Assembly: GCF_000213175.1 (NCBI RefSeq)
Contig: NW_009799100.1
Location: forward strand, 2,225,734 to 2,289,733
DNA: 64,000 bases
Direction of reading: 5' to 3'
From: Neurospora tetrasperma FGSC 2508
Taxonomy: Eukaryota; Ascomycota; Sordariomycetes; Sordariales; Sordariaceae
This document shows positions 10,913 through 23,592 of the stretch, piece after piece. Each line of letters begins with the position of its first letter. Position 1 is the first letter of the stretch. A program made the position numbers and the translations under genes. The notes beneath the pieces were generated by a model. The model was not told the origin of the DNA. It did not search any database and worked only from the letters and a program-made list of their open reading frames with translations.

Positions 10913-12678
10913 ATGCCCAAGACAACAGCGGCGACGTCGAAGAGGCGCCACAACCCTCTCGAGGCCGACCTGGTTTCGACCGGCGTCCTTAAGAACAACT
11001 CCGGCAAAAAGAGCAAGAACACTCGCGCCGACAACGACGAAGATGAGCAGAAGTATGTCGACGCCAAGGCTTCGCGCAACATTTTGGCTATGAGCCGTAG
11101 CCTCATCGAGGAGGAGGAGAACCTCCGGACAACACAAAACGCAGCCTCCGGATCTGCTCCTTCGGCGTTCGAGTTCGATCCATCGAGATTCGACCGCAAC
11201 GATGACGAAGACGACAAGTTTGAGAACGACGAGGCCTGGGGCGAGGAAGAGGAGGAGGAGGTAGAGGAAATCGAAGTCGACGCCACCGATCTTGAGACAT
11301 TCAACCAGTTTATCACACCCACAATGAACGAGGACCCGCTCCTAACACACGGATGGGATGGAAAGCCAGAAGGGGCAGAAGAGCAGGGACAGAGCGTGAA
11401 CCTGGCGGACCTTATTCTTGCCAAGATCGCAGAGAAGGAAGCCGGCGGTCCCCAAGGCGGGTACCGCGACGAGCCTGGCCCAATTGATGAGGATTACGAG
11501 ATCCCCCCCAAGGTGATGGAAGTGTTTGAGAAGTAGGCTGGCCGCTATTTCTGTTACCCTCTTGGCAGACTACTGACGGACTCCTTCTCGCAGAATTGGC
11601 ATGATTCTGTCTCGCTACAAATCTGGGCCGCTTCCCAAGCCATTCAAAGTCCTTCCTCAGATCCCCCACTGGGAGGACATCTTGCCCATTACACAACCCG
11701 AGTCCTGGACTCCCAATGCCTGGTATGGTTGCTTCTTCCTGTTTTCGGTAGCCCAGGGAAACGCTGCTGACATTTGCGATTGTTAGCTACGCGGCCACTA
11801 GGATATTTGCGTCCGCCAAGGAGGCTGTTCTTCAACGGTTTATGGAGATGGTGATCTTGGAACGCGTCCGCGAGGACATTCACGAGACCAAGAAGCTCAA
11901 TGTCCATCTTTTCAACTCCCTCAAAAAGGCCCTCTACAAGCCTGGTGGTTTCTTCAAAGGTGTGTTATTTACTGCCTACGCTTAGTCAGTTTTGCACAAA
12001 AGGGGCAACCCAGCTAACCGTTGGCAGGCTTCTTGTTTCCTTTGGCGGCTTCCGGAACGTGCTCGCTGCGTGAGGCGCAGATCGTAGCCGGTGTTTTGAC
12101 CCGGGTCACTATTCCGGCCGTTCATTCCGGTATGGCCATTAAGGGCCTGTGCGAAATTTCTTCTGCGCAGGCTTCTCAGCGCCTCGACTGCGTTAGCGCT
12201 ACAAATTTCCTCCTCAAGACTCTGATTGAGAAACGTCACGCCTTGCGTAAGTCCAATTCCTAGCGTGCCAATGATTATATTCTCTGACTTTGTAATACAG
12301 CCTTCCAAGCGCTCGATGCCCTCGTGTTCCACTTTCTTCGGTATCCCGCTTTCGCCACCGGCGGGCATATGGCACCGAACGCTTTACCAGTCATCTTCCA
12401 TCAGTGCATGCTCTCATTTGCACAGAGATACAAGACGAACAGTGAGTTTCCTTCTTCCGTCGCTGTTTCACTATGCGTTCCTATTATTTTTGAATACTAA
12501 CCGCGGTTTTTGTGTAGTTACTGAGGACCAGCGAGAGGCTCTTCTGGATCTTCTCCTAACTCACGGCCATGACAAGATTTCGCCCGAGATCAGGCGAGAA
12601 CTTCTCGCAGGTCGCGGAGGTGGTGTCCCTGTCGTGCAACCCGGATTTGATGGCGATGACACGATGCTGGACGCTTGA
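10913..12678 (+). CDS. enp1: Bystin / Enp1, small ribosomal subunit assembly factor
   Basis: Six exons (10913-11532, 11594-11722, 11787-11959, 12028-12246, 12301-12441 and 12518-12678) give 480 residues. All five introns are short and preserve the frame. Enp1/bystin is a nucleolar factor bound to pre-40S particles and needed for 18S rRNA maturation and export of the small subunit. The N-terminal ~200 residues are hydrophilic with an acidic run near residues 105-125. The bystin domain follows, with the conserved stretches [40 protein letters not shown] and [20 protein letters not shown], and [17 protein letters not shown] near the end. The frame reaches an apparent stop at the end of exon 1, but that lies inside the GTAGGC donor. 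Length fits the family. Confidence 0.95.
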
Positions 12679-13613
12679 ACAAACATCGGTGATCCAGTAA
12701 TGACTTATAGACGATGAACCCTTGGTATGCAACGAGGACATGTGGCTCATTTTTACCTGGTACGCGCATAGAGATGGGAGTTGTGTTGTTCAGTGACCTT
12801 GGTGGCTTGGGACAGTCCTTAGACACTGACCCCTTTGATAATACTATGTCACGCCTCGACAGTGGCTACTCATCACGCCGCTTGAAGAGGAAGCGGCTAT
12901 GCCAAGTCAGTCACCATGTACTACCCTTTGTATCTTAGTGGTGCTGACCAACCAGCAACATAATTGTTGACGACCTGTAATGCTTTAGTGCGCAAAGTTA
13001 TAAATTCAAGATACCCGGTACAGCAACAGGAATTGTCGAGGAGCCTTGGAATAATCATTTTCAGTTATGTGAAGGAAGCTGCCTTTTGACTTCTTTGTTG
13101 CGTCAATCTGGCTTGGAATGCCCTTCTCCCATTTTTCCAATTCCAAGGCAACCGCGATCCTCTGCCACGTTGTCTGAATCCTGAGAGAACAGTGTAAAGA
13201 GGAAGGAGGCAATGTAGCTCTCGCCTACTCCGATATCTCGTGTATCTGACGGCATCATCCCGTATTAGGTACTTTTACCATACGAGTTTCTACTGTTCTC
13301 GTCCTAACACCCGGTCAACCCGAACATTCTACGCACTCCACCCCTCTCGTTTCCCTATTTATTCTTGAGATTGCTTTCTTACCCCGAGACACCAAGTTCT
13401 ACTCAGTATTTCCGCAAGATCATGAATTTCGGCGCCGCACTCTGGCGCTTCGCCTAAGAATCCCGACACCACCTCAACCTCAATATAGTACTTTCCCCCG
13501 TTGGGCAGATAAACAGCGATTACATCAGTACAGCAGCACGACAACGCATTGTCCAACCTTCAGAACCCATCGGTCGGGTGGCCACACTTTCAAGGCGGTT
13601 CAATTCACTTGCA
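12679..13613. other. Intergenic region between enp1 and the unrecognised gene
   Basis: This should contain the enp1 3' end and the promoter of the next gene. Upstream non-ATG or spliced leader exons for the next gene cannot be excluded around 13380-13613, where several CAG/TAG acceptor-like sites occur. Nothing else was recognised. Confidence 0.4.
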
Positions 13614-15671
13614 ATGAGCCTCTCGTCGTCGCCTTGGTATCAAGGCGAGGAACGGAGGAGAAGCTCTTTACCTAGCCTCGGTGGCGCAGTGTTGGATGGG
13701 TCGTTGAGCAGGGTGCCATCGATCAGCGGCGCATCGGTTCGAAACTCCAAAGACAATTCTCTTCGAGGAGTGTACGACCTTGACCCCCCTCGGCCACCCA
13801 AAGAAGGATATGAATGGGTTTGGTATCCGGAGGGGTACTGGGCCGAGCGCAAGTTTCGACCGATTGATTTCGCTGCAGCCAGTAGCAGAACCCCTGAGGC
13901 CAAAGTTTGGAAATGGAGAAGACGGTCTAGGAAGACTGGAAGCGGAAGCCACGACAATGACGCGTCTAGAGCTTCACCAAAGACGAACCAACCACAACAG
14001 CAACTATCGACGTCAAACAATACGCCTACCTCCCCACATAGCCCCTTTCGTACCGAGGAGGCTCATATCCTTGCTTTACAAAGCCCAGGTGTACATCTAT
14101 TGACCAGCACCAGCCTTGTGGAAAGCGAGTGGCTCGCACCAAAACATAGCTTCCAAACTCCTACGTCATTAGATCTATCACCACCTGCTGAAGTCAGCCC
14201 TGATATCCCTTCCGAGTCCCGAGAGACTTTTGGGTTTCTCTCCAAGACAGGAATCAGCGCAATGTCTGTCTTGCAGAAAACAAAGGACGTAGGTTTTCAA
14301 GTGCAAATTATACAATCAAATTTATGCTGACGTTGATCGAACGCGATAGAAAGCAAAGAAATACTCTGGATCAGGACCAGCAAGTGAACGGCGCTCCGAC
14401 CCTGTGATATATTCATCGAATGATAGCTCTATCACGCATAGCAGGGGAAACAGTGACGAGCAGGAGATGAAACGGACTCCGGAAAAGGAAGAAAGCCGAA
14501 GGGCTTCTAGACAGAGTTACATCAGGTTTCCGAGGCGCGCATGGTCTGAAAGAAGATCCTTCCACTCAACAAGCGGCGGAACTGCAGCGGTGACAGAATC
14601 AGTAACCCCTACAAGCAGCAACTCTTCTATACTGGGGACAAGGACCGCGTTCTCAGGTGTGATCACTGGCACAACCCTGCTCGCTGTTATGGATGGGATC
14701 TGACTCTTGTCTAGTCATACCACCTCTGCGGACTACCAGCCAATATCCAGGAGGGGTAAGTAACTTAAGCATCGTGGAGATCCGCTTTCTCATTGATAAG
14801 GCATTCCGTGCCTTGTTTGCTACCAAACCTTTGGCTACGCACCTTACAGACTCGGACATATGCTCACGACGAGATTACAGGAGGCTACACGAATCCACAC
14901 ACCCCCGCTGAAAGAGGACACAGCTGATGGACGACCGCGCGGATATTTCTTCAATGTCTCAATACCGATCGGTGCAGATAATACCGAGTCGTCTGCTTCA
15001 AGCAAGGAAACTAACTTCTCAGGCACCACGATGCCTATGTCGTTGCCACCCACGCCGTTGCGCCATCCGCAGGAGAGAACTGAAGAGGAGCAAGGGGGAT
15101 ACCGAGGTCCTCGTAGGGGTGAGTTTTCACCACCACCAACGCCCGGTTTATCTGGGTTATCACCAACGCCCGGGGCATCCTCATTGCCAACAACACCCGG
15201 AACGGCTGATAAGAAGAGAAGAGAATGGTGGGACGCTCCGACGAGATCGGCTGAAGCCAGACGAGCAGAGCGGACAGAACGCTTGGCCAATAAAAGAAGC
15301 CGTGGTGATGGAGAAGGTGGGCGCCTGCGCAAGAAGGGACAGTTCACGTTTGACGTCCCTGAACATTTACCGAATAGCCCAATGTGTCCGGCCAACCCAA
15401 AACACAAGTCCAAAGGGAAGGGTGTCTGTGTGGTGAGTGCCAGTTTTTCCATGCGAGCTTACGTGGTTCAACTCCGCATGAATGGTCTTTTCAGAATCGC
15501 CGTGTTCAATCTGCCGGCGCTATGAAAGAAATGCTAAGTGTGATATACCAGTATCACGGTCGGAGAAAAAGCGCCAGTTTGTCCGATGATGCTTACGATA
15601 GCCGAGATACGACGAGCGAGTCGGTAAGTCCAGATACCAAGAACAGCCCCGAATTGGCTGCAAGGTATTGA
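13614..15671 (+). CDS. Unrecognised low-complexity fungal protein, five exons
   Basis: I do not recognise this protein. My model uses exons 13614-14288, 14350-14656, 14715-14755, 14881-15432 and 15495-15671, giving 583 residues. The introns are 61, 58, 125 and 62 bp. The 41-bp third exon is needed because the frame of exon 2 otherwise stops at 14703. The N-terminal quarter holds the most structured segment, DPPRPPKEGYEWVWYPEGYW, with many aromatic residues, followed by AERKFRP. The rest is rich in Ser, Thr, Pro and Arg, with proline-threonine repeats (FSPPPTPGLSGLSPTPG) and basic runs such as RRAERTERLANKRSR near residue 450. No membrane segment or signal peptide is evident. Composition suggests a largely disordered regulatory or scaffold protein, an inference only. 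Upstream coding exons are possible. Confidence 0.65.
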
Positions 15672-16367
15672 GCTGCGAGAGGGGAGTCGGTAGAAAGATT
15701 GAACGAGATCGGGCATTGATGGGAAAGCAGGAAGAGAGGAAGGAGAGGGACCGAGGCATATCCGCAAATGACCGCGCGTGATATGCGGCATCAGATTGTC
15801 ATGTGATGAATCTTCACATGTTTCGTAAGTCGTGACAGATTATTTACAAAGTATGAACTTGAGGTTGCGAGAAGGCCTAGAAGATAGGTAATTGGAACCT
15901 GTCCCACTCGTGTCACTTGTTGCTTCAACTATTACCCCTTTATTGAGCCCCTCGAGTCTGTCAACAAGTGAAAGGGTTAGGGTCTTGAGGTTTCACGGTT
16001 TCATTGCAACCTTGGACCAGGTTGTGCCGATAAGATAGGATTGAGGTGGAGCGCGCCGCGTCCAGTCCCCGCCGAGACCTACACCTAGGGACTACCAGCC
16101 GGTCAAGTGAATCCATCACCTAAGGTACATGCATTCCGGACCTGCAATCGATCAAACTGCTTTGGGCATCCTCGAGCTCTTCTTCGCCAAGCTGCGCTCT
16201 TTGCATCGCTTCTTTGTGACCCTCGACTTCAGCCCCCCAATTGAACACTCGCTACATCTCTTAGCGATCGGGTCAAGCGCGTCATCCCTACCTCGAGGTC
16301 ATCGACCAATCCACCCGCACGGCCTACCATTACATAGTCGGCTAAGCGTCCCAGCGTGAATCCCAAG
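15672..16367. other. Intergenic region before cdc73
   Basis: This 696-bp stretch lies between two genes on the same strand and should hold a terminator region and the cdc73 promoter and leader. I saw no further gene. Confidence 0.5.
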
Positions 16368-17677
16368 ATGGCGTCAGTCGATCACGATCCTCTATTGCTC
16401 CTGCGGGGGTCAATCGCATCCAGCAGTGCCATCATCCCGACAACATCCGCCGATACCTCTTCCGACAGCAGCACCGAAGTGCCGCTCTCCCAGGCCACTC
16501 ACCTTCTGTTCACCCACCCAGCCCGTGTCGCCATCCCCATCGATGCGCCGACGCGCTTTGTCTCCAACGGCAGCCCTGTCGACCTACGCAGTATCTATTT
16601 TGCGTGGTTGAACCATGAAGTCGCCATTCCCGAGTATAACGCTTCCGCTACCAAACTCAACGAGGAACTGGGCGGTGCCGGCGCGGTCCACAAGTTCGCC
16701 TTCGTCGAGCGTCTTGAGCTGATCGCCTGGCTGGAAGGTGGAAGTGAAGAGAGCGAATACATCAAGCCGCTGGCAGGCGAAACAGGTGGGGCTTCCGCGA
16801 CTGGAGCTGCCAGCACGGCAGCCGCTTCCAAGGCCGCTCCTACTGTTTCTGCGAGATCTGGGCGTGGAACACTAGACCCTAGGCTTGCCCAGATTTACAA
16901 CGGCGAACGGCGCATGGGGGATCGGAACAGTGTGCTCAGGGGAATCAAGCCCACGGTGAGTGATTGGACCTCTTGATAGAGAAGTGGATAGTGATTCGCA
17001 AATCGCAGTGCAACTAACTCGGGCGTTGCAACCAGGACTTCTCACACGTTCGCAAGCTCGCGCAAGCCTTCATGTCTAAGAAGCCCGGGCCTACAGCGAT
17101 CACGAACAACCCTGCCCTGGCCATCAACCAGAAGCCCGCGCGACGACCTGATCCCATCATTCTCCTTTCGCCCTCTGCCTCTTCACTTCTCCGCATGTCC
17201 AACATCCGAGACTTCCTTGAGAACGGAAGATACACGCTGCCAGATCACAACGCCTCCATTTCGGTGCTGCACGTGTCGCGCATGATGAAAGACATCGATC
17301 CTAACCGGCCCATGCGCTTCATTCTCGTCGAAGGCCCGGAGCAGTTCAAGCCCGAATACTGGAACCGCGTGGTGGCTGTCTTCACAACCGGCCAGGCGTG
17401 GCAGTTCAAGAACTACCGCTGGAGCCAACCAACAGACCTGTTCCGCCATGTTCTAGGTATCTATGTCGGCTGGCGGGGCGAGCAGCCACCTGAAAGTGTG
17501 CGATCGTTCGGTCATCGGGTTCTGGCTACCTCCGTTGACAAGGTGCGCGATCCGGCGGCGGCGGGCGCAGAAAACCGCTGGCGTGACCGGGAGGTGGTGG
17601 AGAGCATCTGGAAGGCTATTGAGGGGAACATGCGTTCTAAGGGCTGGCGCAAGGATGCTGCCCCGACGTCGATTTAA
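16368..17677 (+). CDS. cdc73: Cdc73/parafibromin, Paf1 complex subunit
   Basis: Two exons (16368-16955 and 17036-17677) flank an 80-bp intron with a CTAAC branch site, giving 409 residues in phase 0. Cdc73 is a subunit of the nuclear Paf1 complex, which travels with RNA polymerase II and supports elongation, histone H2B ubiquitination and 3'-end formation. The C-terminal domain (about residues 230-405, Ras-like fold) is clear: PIILLSPSASSLLRMSNI, then RPMRFILVEGPEQFKPEYWN and VGWRGEQPPESVRSFGHRVL. The N-terminal part contains the family region around VDLRSIYFAWLNHEVAIPEY, followed by an alanine/serine-rich linker. Reading the frame upstream gives a GTG four codons earlier, but ATG 16368 is the natural start. 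Confidence 0.95.
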
Positions 17678-20600
17678 ATACAACAGTCGTAATATTTCGT
17701 CGGGCGTGGAGCTGGAGGACAGGAGAGGTATTCCGCAATTTGGGCCCACAAACATCGCGGTATGTTACGGATACGTTGCCCTCCGGATGATGGCCTCTTC
17801 CCTCCTGAAATGCTCTGCCCCCCAAATTTCATAGATTAAAGCGTGTGCCGCGTTGTATATGGTCTTCCTATCCTGTGCTTTATTAGATTGATAGGACATT
17901 ATTTAGGCGTTCGAGTGGCGTTTTCGAGAGGGTTTCGAGAGGTTCTTGTCTCTGGAGAAGAGAGGAAATTGGCGGGCCTATGCGGAGTTACAGTTAGGAA
18001 AATTTGATCAAGAGACACCCATTTTGCTAGCTTTTGTTGACTCTTCAAAGCTCCAATCTTCGTACATATACAGACACGCGCTTGGACGAGTAAGCGAAAC
18101 AAAATTACACGCCATCAGAAACGGCGGAGCCAGCACATCACCTCTTCTTTATCATAACTTGAGTCACGCTTGGTGGTGTAAGTATACGGCAAGTATACGG
18201 ACATCCTGAGTTCCTCATTCACATTCGTCTTCTAGGTACGCTGTTTTCCCTCACCGTCTTATCCACGCGCAATACCATTCATAGTGTTCATGGTTTCTTC
18301 CTATGTCCTACCGCACTCCCCATTAGTTCACGCCTTAAATTTCCTGCCACCATCCAATGTCTTCCATCGGATCTCTGTGCTAAACTTGTCGACTCCGTTG
18401 AAGACACTGGTCAGCAGTGCTTCTACTACGTGCGTTCACAAGTTCAAGTGGTGAATCTATCAATCACAATTGGTATACTATTGCGTGAGATGCCTTCAAT
18501 TGCATCAAGACGACCATCTACTCCGCTGAACAGTACTTCGTATATTAAACGTTTGGGAAGTGGAATGTAGTCGTGCCGCCCACTAATCCACGTTTACGGC
18601 CGAGACAAGTGAAGTACAGTTTGAGAGATGGGCATTACATGCCGCTAACTGTAGTATGCTCCCTTGACAAGTGGTTAGAATCCCTTGTATACGTAAGCTC
18701 GGCCTTTGATTTTCCTCCTTTTATTTGTTGCGGCAGTCGCACGTGAGTAGTTCTGTTAAAGGCTCAGCAGTTGCTTGCCCGCCTGACTCAAACACTCATT
18801 CTCCTCTGTTTTTAATTTTTTTCTTTTTATCACCGCCGTGTTCTGTTCATTCACATTTTCCATCATTCCGCTCTAAAGTGCAACCGGTCGTCCAGTGTTG
18901 TTCAACTTGTCTATTAATCAACAGCGAAAGCGGTCTTGTCGAGTCTCATGTGTCTCGTGTGAAAATCTGCACGCTGTACACTGTGCGATGATGTATCTCC
19001 CTCTGTCCTTTGTTTTGTACTGGCCCATGGGCTAAATTGCGCGTCATCAGCTGTCTCTCACAATGACCTTTGATGACACCGAAGTGCCCTGTCTTGTCTT
19101 TTCTTGTCTTGTCTTACTGGCTCGTGTTATGGTAGGGTTAGGCTAGATGAATGTGTGCGTGCTCAAGTGCGACACCATCATTGTACTACTCGAAAACATG
19201 TGGTTTTGATTCATGGCCTTCTGACAGGCAGGAAAGAAGGAGGGTTCTGAAGGGGTTGTTGGGTCTAGGTGAGTCCATAGTAGTCAACTCACGAGCTAGT
19301 CCACTACCTTCGAAGCCGCTCAAACTTTCTGCGGGTTTCTACATCTACTGAAACCTCAGAAAGAGTTCCTTGGTCATCGCGATCCAAATGAAATTCCATG
19401 TTCCACTGCCCAATATGGCCTGAGGTTTGTACCTCTAGGTGGCTCACCGTTGTGGCTTTCCAGATCAGAAATAATTAACAGCTTGCTGGGTTTACCAAAA
19501 CTGGTATTGGGGTTCGACATAGCGGTCGACATTACGATACCCTCTTGGTTGATGCATTGTTCGATCAGCACATGTCCTGACACTTGTTCAAACAGCGTCA
19601 AGGGATGCTTACCGCCTCTAATTAGGTTGCTTCAACCTTAATCCTCACCGAAGATTCTTTCCTCACCGCAATCCAAAACGTCCCTTCCTCACCGTAACCG
19701 AACCGAGGAGAGACACAGAGCGAGACGTCACCCACCTAGCGAGGTCCCACCCAAGCGTCAAATAAGTGGGGATAGTAGTGGTACTCCCAACTAAATCAAT
19801 GGAGATGGTTCATAAGTATTTCGTTCCATTTCGTACTCGCATCCCGGCTATGCAGACACCCGTCCCTATAGGTACCTTAGTCATTGTCGTCTCACGACTC
19901 GCGCGAGTTACAAGAGACAGAGAGATGATATCTGCCCCTTTCACCGAAAATCCTGCCCTGTTCAGGGGTATCTTCCAACAATGTGTGTATTCCGGGATCA
20001 GAGACTGGGTGCCTCCGTCCGTTTTGTAGTATGGAATCTCGATCGCAGACGGCAGGTGAGTAGAGGTACCTACCTGACACCTGTCCAGATAAAGGAGAAG
20101 ACGAAGAAGAAGAAAAGAAAAGAAGAAGAAGCAAGACGAGAACAAGTGACAGGAAATTAAAGAGGGCAGGGGCATACCTACGACTTTGACTTACCCTGCT
20201 AGATATCGTAGTGTAGGTATACGAAACAATGTTGTCTTCGCTTCCATCTTTCTGTTCTGTTTTGTTCCGTTTATAAGTTGTTTGGTTTCGGTTCATACCT
20301 ACCTGCATGTAAAATTCCTTAGTAACATCAATCCATGATCAAGTTACACCAAGATGAATGGCTACCTGCACAGATTCACTGACTACCTCTACGTGCTGGA
20401 TTACCGACCATCGCTCTCTCCACCCGCCCCTGCAGCGGGCGGCAACCGTGTCAGTCGGTAGCGGTTGGTTGCTTGCCGGTCGTATGATGTTCGTGTGGCC
20501 TTTAAGGATAAAGCCCCATGGCGCCTGGGAGGTGTCATGCTACTAGCAGCCTAACTAGTAGGCCTGTCATTTAGTTGTATGAATACAGTCCGAAGAAAGC

Positions 20601-20713
20601 AAGACCGACTATCTACAGGTACACTCTGTTCTTGTGGAAGCTGAAGGGTGTAAATGTTAGTACGAACAAGGCAGATAGTATGTACCTGATGATGGCGTTC
20701 GAAACATTACGTT
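17678..20713. other. Gene-free stretch, part 1
   Basis: After the cdc73 3' end I find no frame with a recognisable domain on either strand; the longest (19892-20308, minus) includes a translated purine tract. Small simple repeats occur, such as TCTTGTCTT units near 19093-19114 and three TCCTCACCG copies between about 19641 and 19695. A non-coding RNA cannot be excluded. Confidence 0.4.
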
Positions 20714-20816
20714 GAGGAAAAAGAAAAAAAAGAAAGAAAAAAATAAAAAAAAAAATAAAAAGAGAGAAATAAAAGGGAAAAAAAGGAAAAATAAAGATAA
20801 AAAAAAAGAAAAAAAG
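20714..20816. repeat. Adenine-rich purine tract
   Basis: About 100 bases contain almost only A and G with a few T on the plus strand, mostly runs of A broken by single G or T. It is simple sequence; the lysine- or phenylalanine-rich frames across it are artefacts. Confidence 0.85.
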
Positions 20817-22090
20817 TCATGGATGCCAACGTGGAAAAGGACAGATCTCGGCTCCCCGACCATCAGGTTGATTCTTTGATTAACCTATCTGCTTGTAAGT
20901 TTGATTACATATGTTTAATGCTTATAGTACCAGACATTCACATAACATCACCAGCATGTATTAATGGTGTTGGTGTTGTTACTAGCTGCTTTCGTTACGC
21001 CGCTCCTGTGACAGGAGGAGGCTGGGGTGATTACCTACGGTGATACAAGGTAATTATCCAGGTGGGCACTGTCTGACTGTTCATGAAAACATCGCCCGTC
21101 CGTCCGTCCGTCAAATATCGGTTGGTAGTGGTTCATACATAGGCACCTGGACTGTCAGTGCAGATGTCGTGGGTTACCGGCGCCTGTCTTCCGTATTAGT
21201 TGCATTGCAGTCAAGTGTTAGCCTACGTGTAGTGAGTCTTGTGCATGATTCATTTAAGTGTCTCTTATAGGAGAGATTGGCGTAATAGCAACAATTGTTA
21301 TATCCGAGTTTCTGGTCATGCCTGTGGTCATCATCGGCACTGGACAAGGATACTGGATTTTAAGGGGACAAATGTTCGAGGGTAATTGAGAATCCTGAGG
21401 TCATTACGACCTCTTCCTTTATAGCGTACGTCAGAGACATCGATGACATTCAGATTGATCACGACACTTTTGATTTTGGAGGCCATCAGCTCAGAGCATT
21501 CTTGACCAGATGACCCAGAAGAGATGGGGGTGGGTAGATAGGCAAAGGAGATCAGTTAGCCACATACAATAAATTTACAAATGTTAGTATGTTCAGTCAA
21601 TTGGTTTGAGCAATGACTTTCTGATCTCTTTCCGTCCGTCTACCCTTCAAGCGTGAAGAGTAACGGTCAGGGTCCGAGAATAGCAAGTGTGATATCTGTC
21701 GAAGTATTGAGCTGAGCTTCATAAACATTTCATCTTGACCAGTCAGGTTCCTTACCGATCATATCCCCTCTCTACTCACTGCCCACGTTTCTCACACTGG
21801 TTTTGGTGAAGCACAACATGGCCAAGTAACGCAGCCCAAGCCATCCTCAGTAAGACCCCTGACTTATCATCTGCCGGTCGGCGGCTTCTTGCCTGGTTGG
21901 CTTAGAGGATAAATTGGGACAAGGCATGGCATGAACCTGGACACTCCCACGCGACAAGGGAATTCCCGACCCTAATTAAGGCCATATAATTGATCCCAGT
22001 TCGTAACGTTGTTCGCTTGCTAGTTACTTCATTTTACATCTTCTTGTTTGTTTTCTTTTTCTCTTTTTAGATCCCTATTTTTATTCTACC

Positions 22091-22169
22091 AATTTTAAAA
22101 TAAATTTTTTTTTTTTTTTATTATTTTTTTTATTTAAATTTTTTTTTTTTATTTAATTTTTTTTTTTTA
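22091..22169. repeat. A+T tract
   Basis: About 80 bases consist only of A and T, mostly T runs broken by short A groups. It is the most AT-rich point of the window and a possible nucleosome-excluding sequence. Confidence 0.85.
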
Positions 22170-23553
22170 CTTATTTTGATAACTTTTCAACGTTTTATCC
22201 TATTCTTCATTATCTTTTGTTTCTTGACTTTTTTTGGGGGGGTTTCTTTTTGGGGAGATACCCGGATCCTCTCGGCTTCGGGATCGGCCGGCGTGCTCGG
22301 CCTTCCCATTACATTTCTATGTATATCTTCACCAACTACACTACGCATACTTTCGTCGCGTGTCCAGGCATCAACCTGTCTCTGGATTCGCCGCATTTGT
22401 GCTTGATCCCACAACTTCCGAGGAACCGGGAAGTTGAAAGAGAAACACTGTCAGTTGAATCTTGGATAAGACACTGAATGTCGACGGTTGTGAAAGGCAA
22501 GATAAAAGTGTTGCGCTGAGTTTTCCATTCCAATGCAACCGGCGGGCCTTGGCACGTGGTTGAAGGTGTAACGGCCTATCGACTGTTTAAAATGCCACAC
22601 GACCGAGCATTCACGAGGAGAGACCGGGAGACCGGTTCACCGGTAGTCGGTGGACTTACACCGCTCCTAACTGCGTGACGCATCACTGTCTCTGGACACT
22701 GTCTATCTTTTCGGCAAAGATCGCCGGGAGCGTCATTGGAAAGCGAGTCATCGCCGTCCATGGAGACCTGTCGAGAAGGCGAGATAACGCCGTCTTCCTG
22801 ACGGGACGAAGTGCAATCTGCCTGAATCGCCTTGATTGCAGAAAGGATTGTCCCGAAACGGCGCAGCTTCTTTTTTGACGGTCAATGAATCAGGGCAGTG
22901 GATCCATCTCGTTCGACACACGGGCGAAGCAGGCAGGCCGAACCTGCCTGATTACCATGAAACGAGATATGACCCGTCACATCTTTTCTTGGTCATTTCT
23001 GACTTGTTGTGCTCAGCCAAGGCCTCAGCTATGCATCACATCTGCGCCGTGTCTGAAACCCAATAGATGAACATTCCGTAGCCATGGCACAAGCCGCGCC
23101 GCGCCACTATCTTGAATAAAAGGGGAGGCGTACCATAGTATCAGTAAGTTTTCGGATTTCTCTTCACGACTGGCTGAAGTTCAATGACTTGATAGCCATG
23201 ACTAGGCTACTATCCTATCAGTAGAAGAGTGGAGGTGTAAGCACTAGAGGTAATGATAAACCATCATGATCGCTGTCTGTAGTCTGAAGCCAACTGTGGC
23301 TCTTGCGCCAACCAACTGGACGAGCTATTCAGACCAGACCTGTTCGTATCCATGACCGCTTCTGTCGCCAAGTAGACCGTATACTGTCATAGATTCAACC
23401 CAAACCAGGCTACCGTAACCTCTTTGCGCGTTGACAGAGACCCGAGGAGGTTCTCGCTTGCTTGCCTAGCCCAGCCATCCCACGTGTAGCGGTAGCACCC
23501 GAAGTTCTGGAACCGTCAAGAACACGCCACCCCGCCACGTGCGATGCAGGGAG

Positions 23554-23590
<37 letters not shown>
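23554..23590 (+). repeat. Run of 37 adenines
   Basis: A continuous A run is followed by GAAGAAGAAAG and a second shorter A-rich stretch. I see no element body or target duplication that would make it the tail of a retroposed copy. Confidence 0.85.

Positions 23591-23592
<2 letters not shown>

Noticed and set aside
11530-11593. Stop at the end of enp1 exon 1 taken as the gene end
   Set aside because: The stop lies within a splice donor (GTAGGC), and the bystin domain continues in frame after the acceptor at 11593.
13578-13613. Upstream 12-codon extension of the unrecognised gene (and similar short extensions before cdc73 and mlh1)
   Set aside because: These extensions begin at GTG or TTG, not ATG; the first ATG in each frame was used instead.
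23554-23590. A37 run as the tail of a retroposed element
   Set aside because: No element body, promoter or flanking duplication is visible; neighbouring purine tracts suggest simple-sequence slippage.
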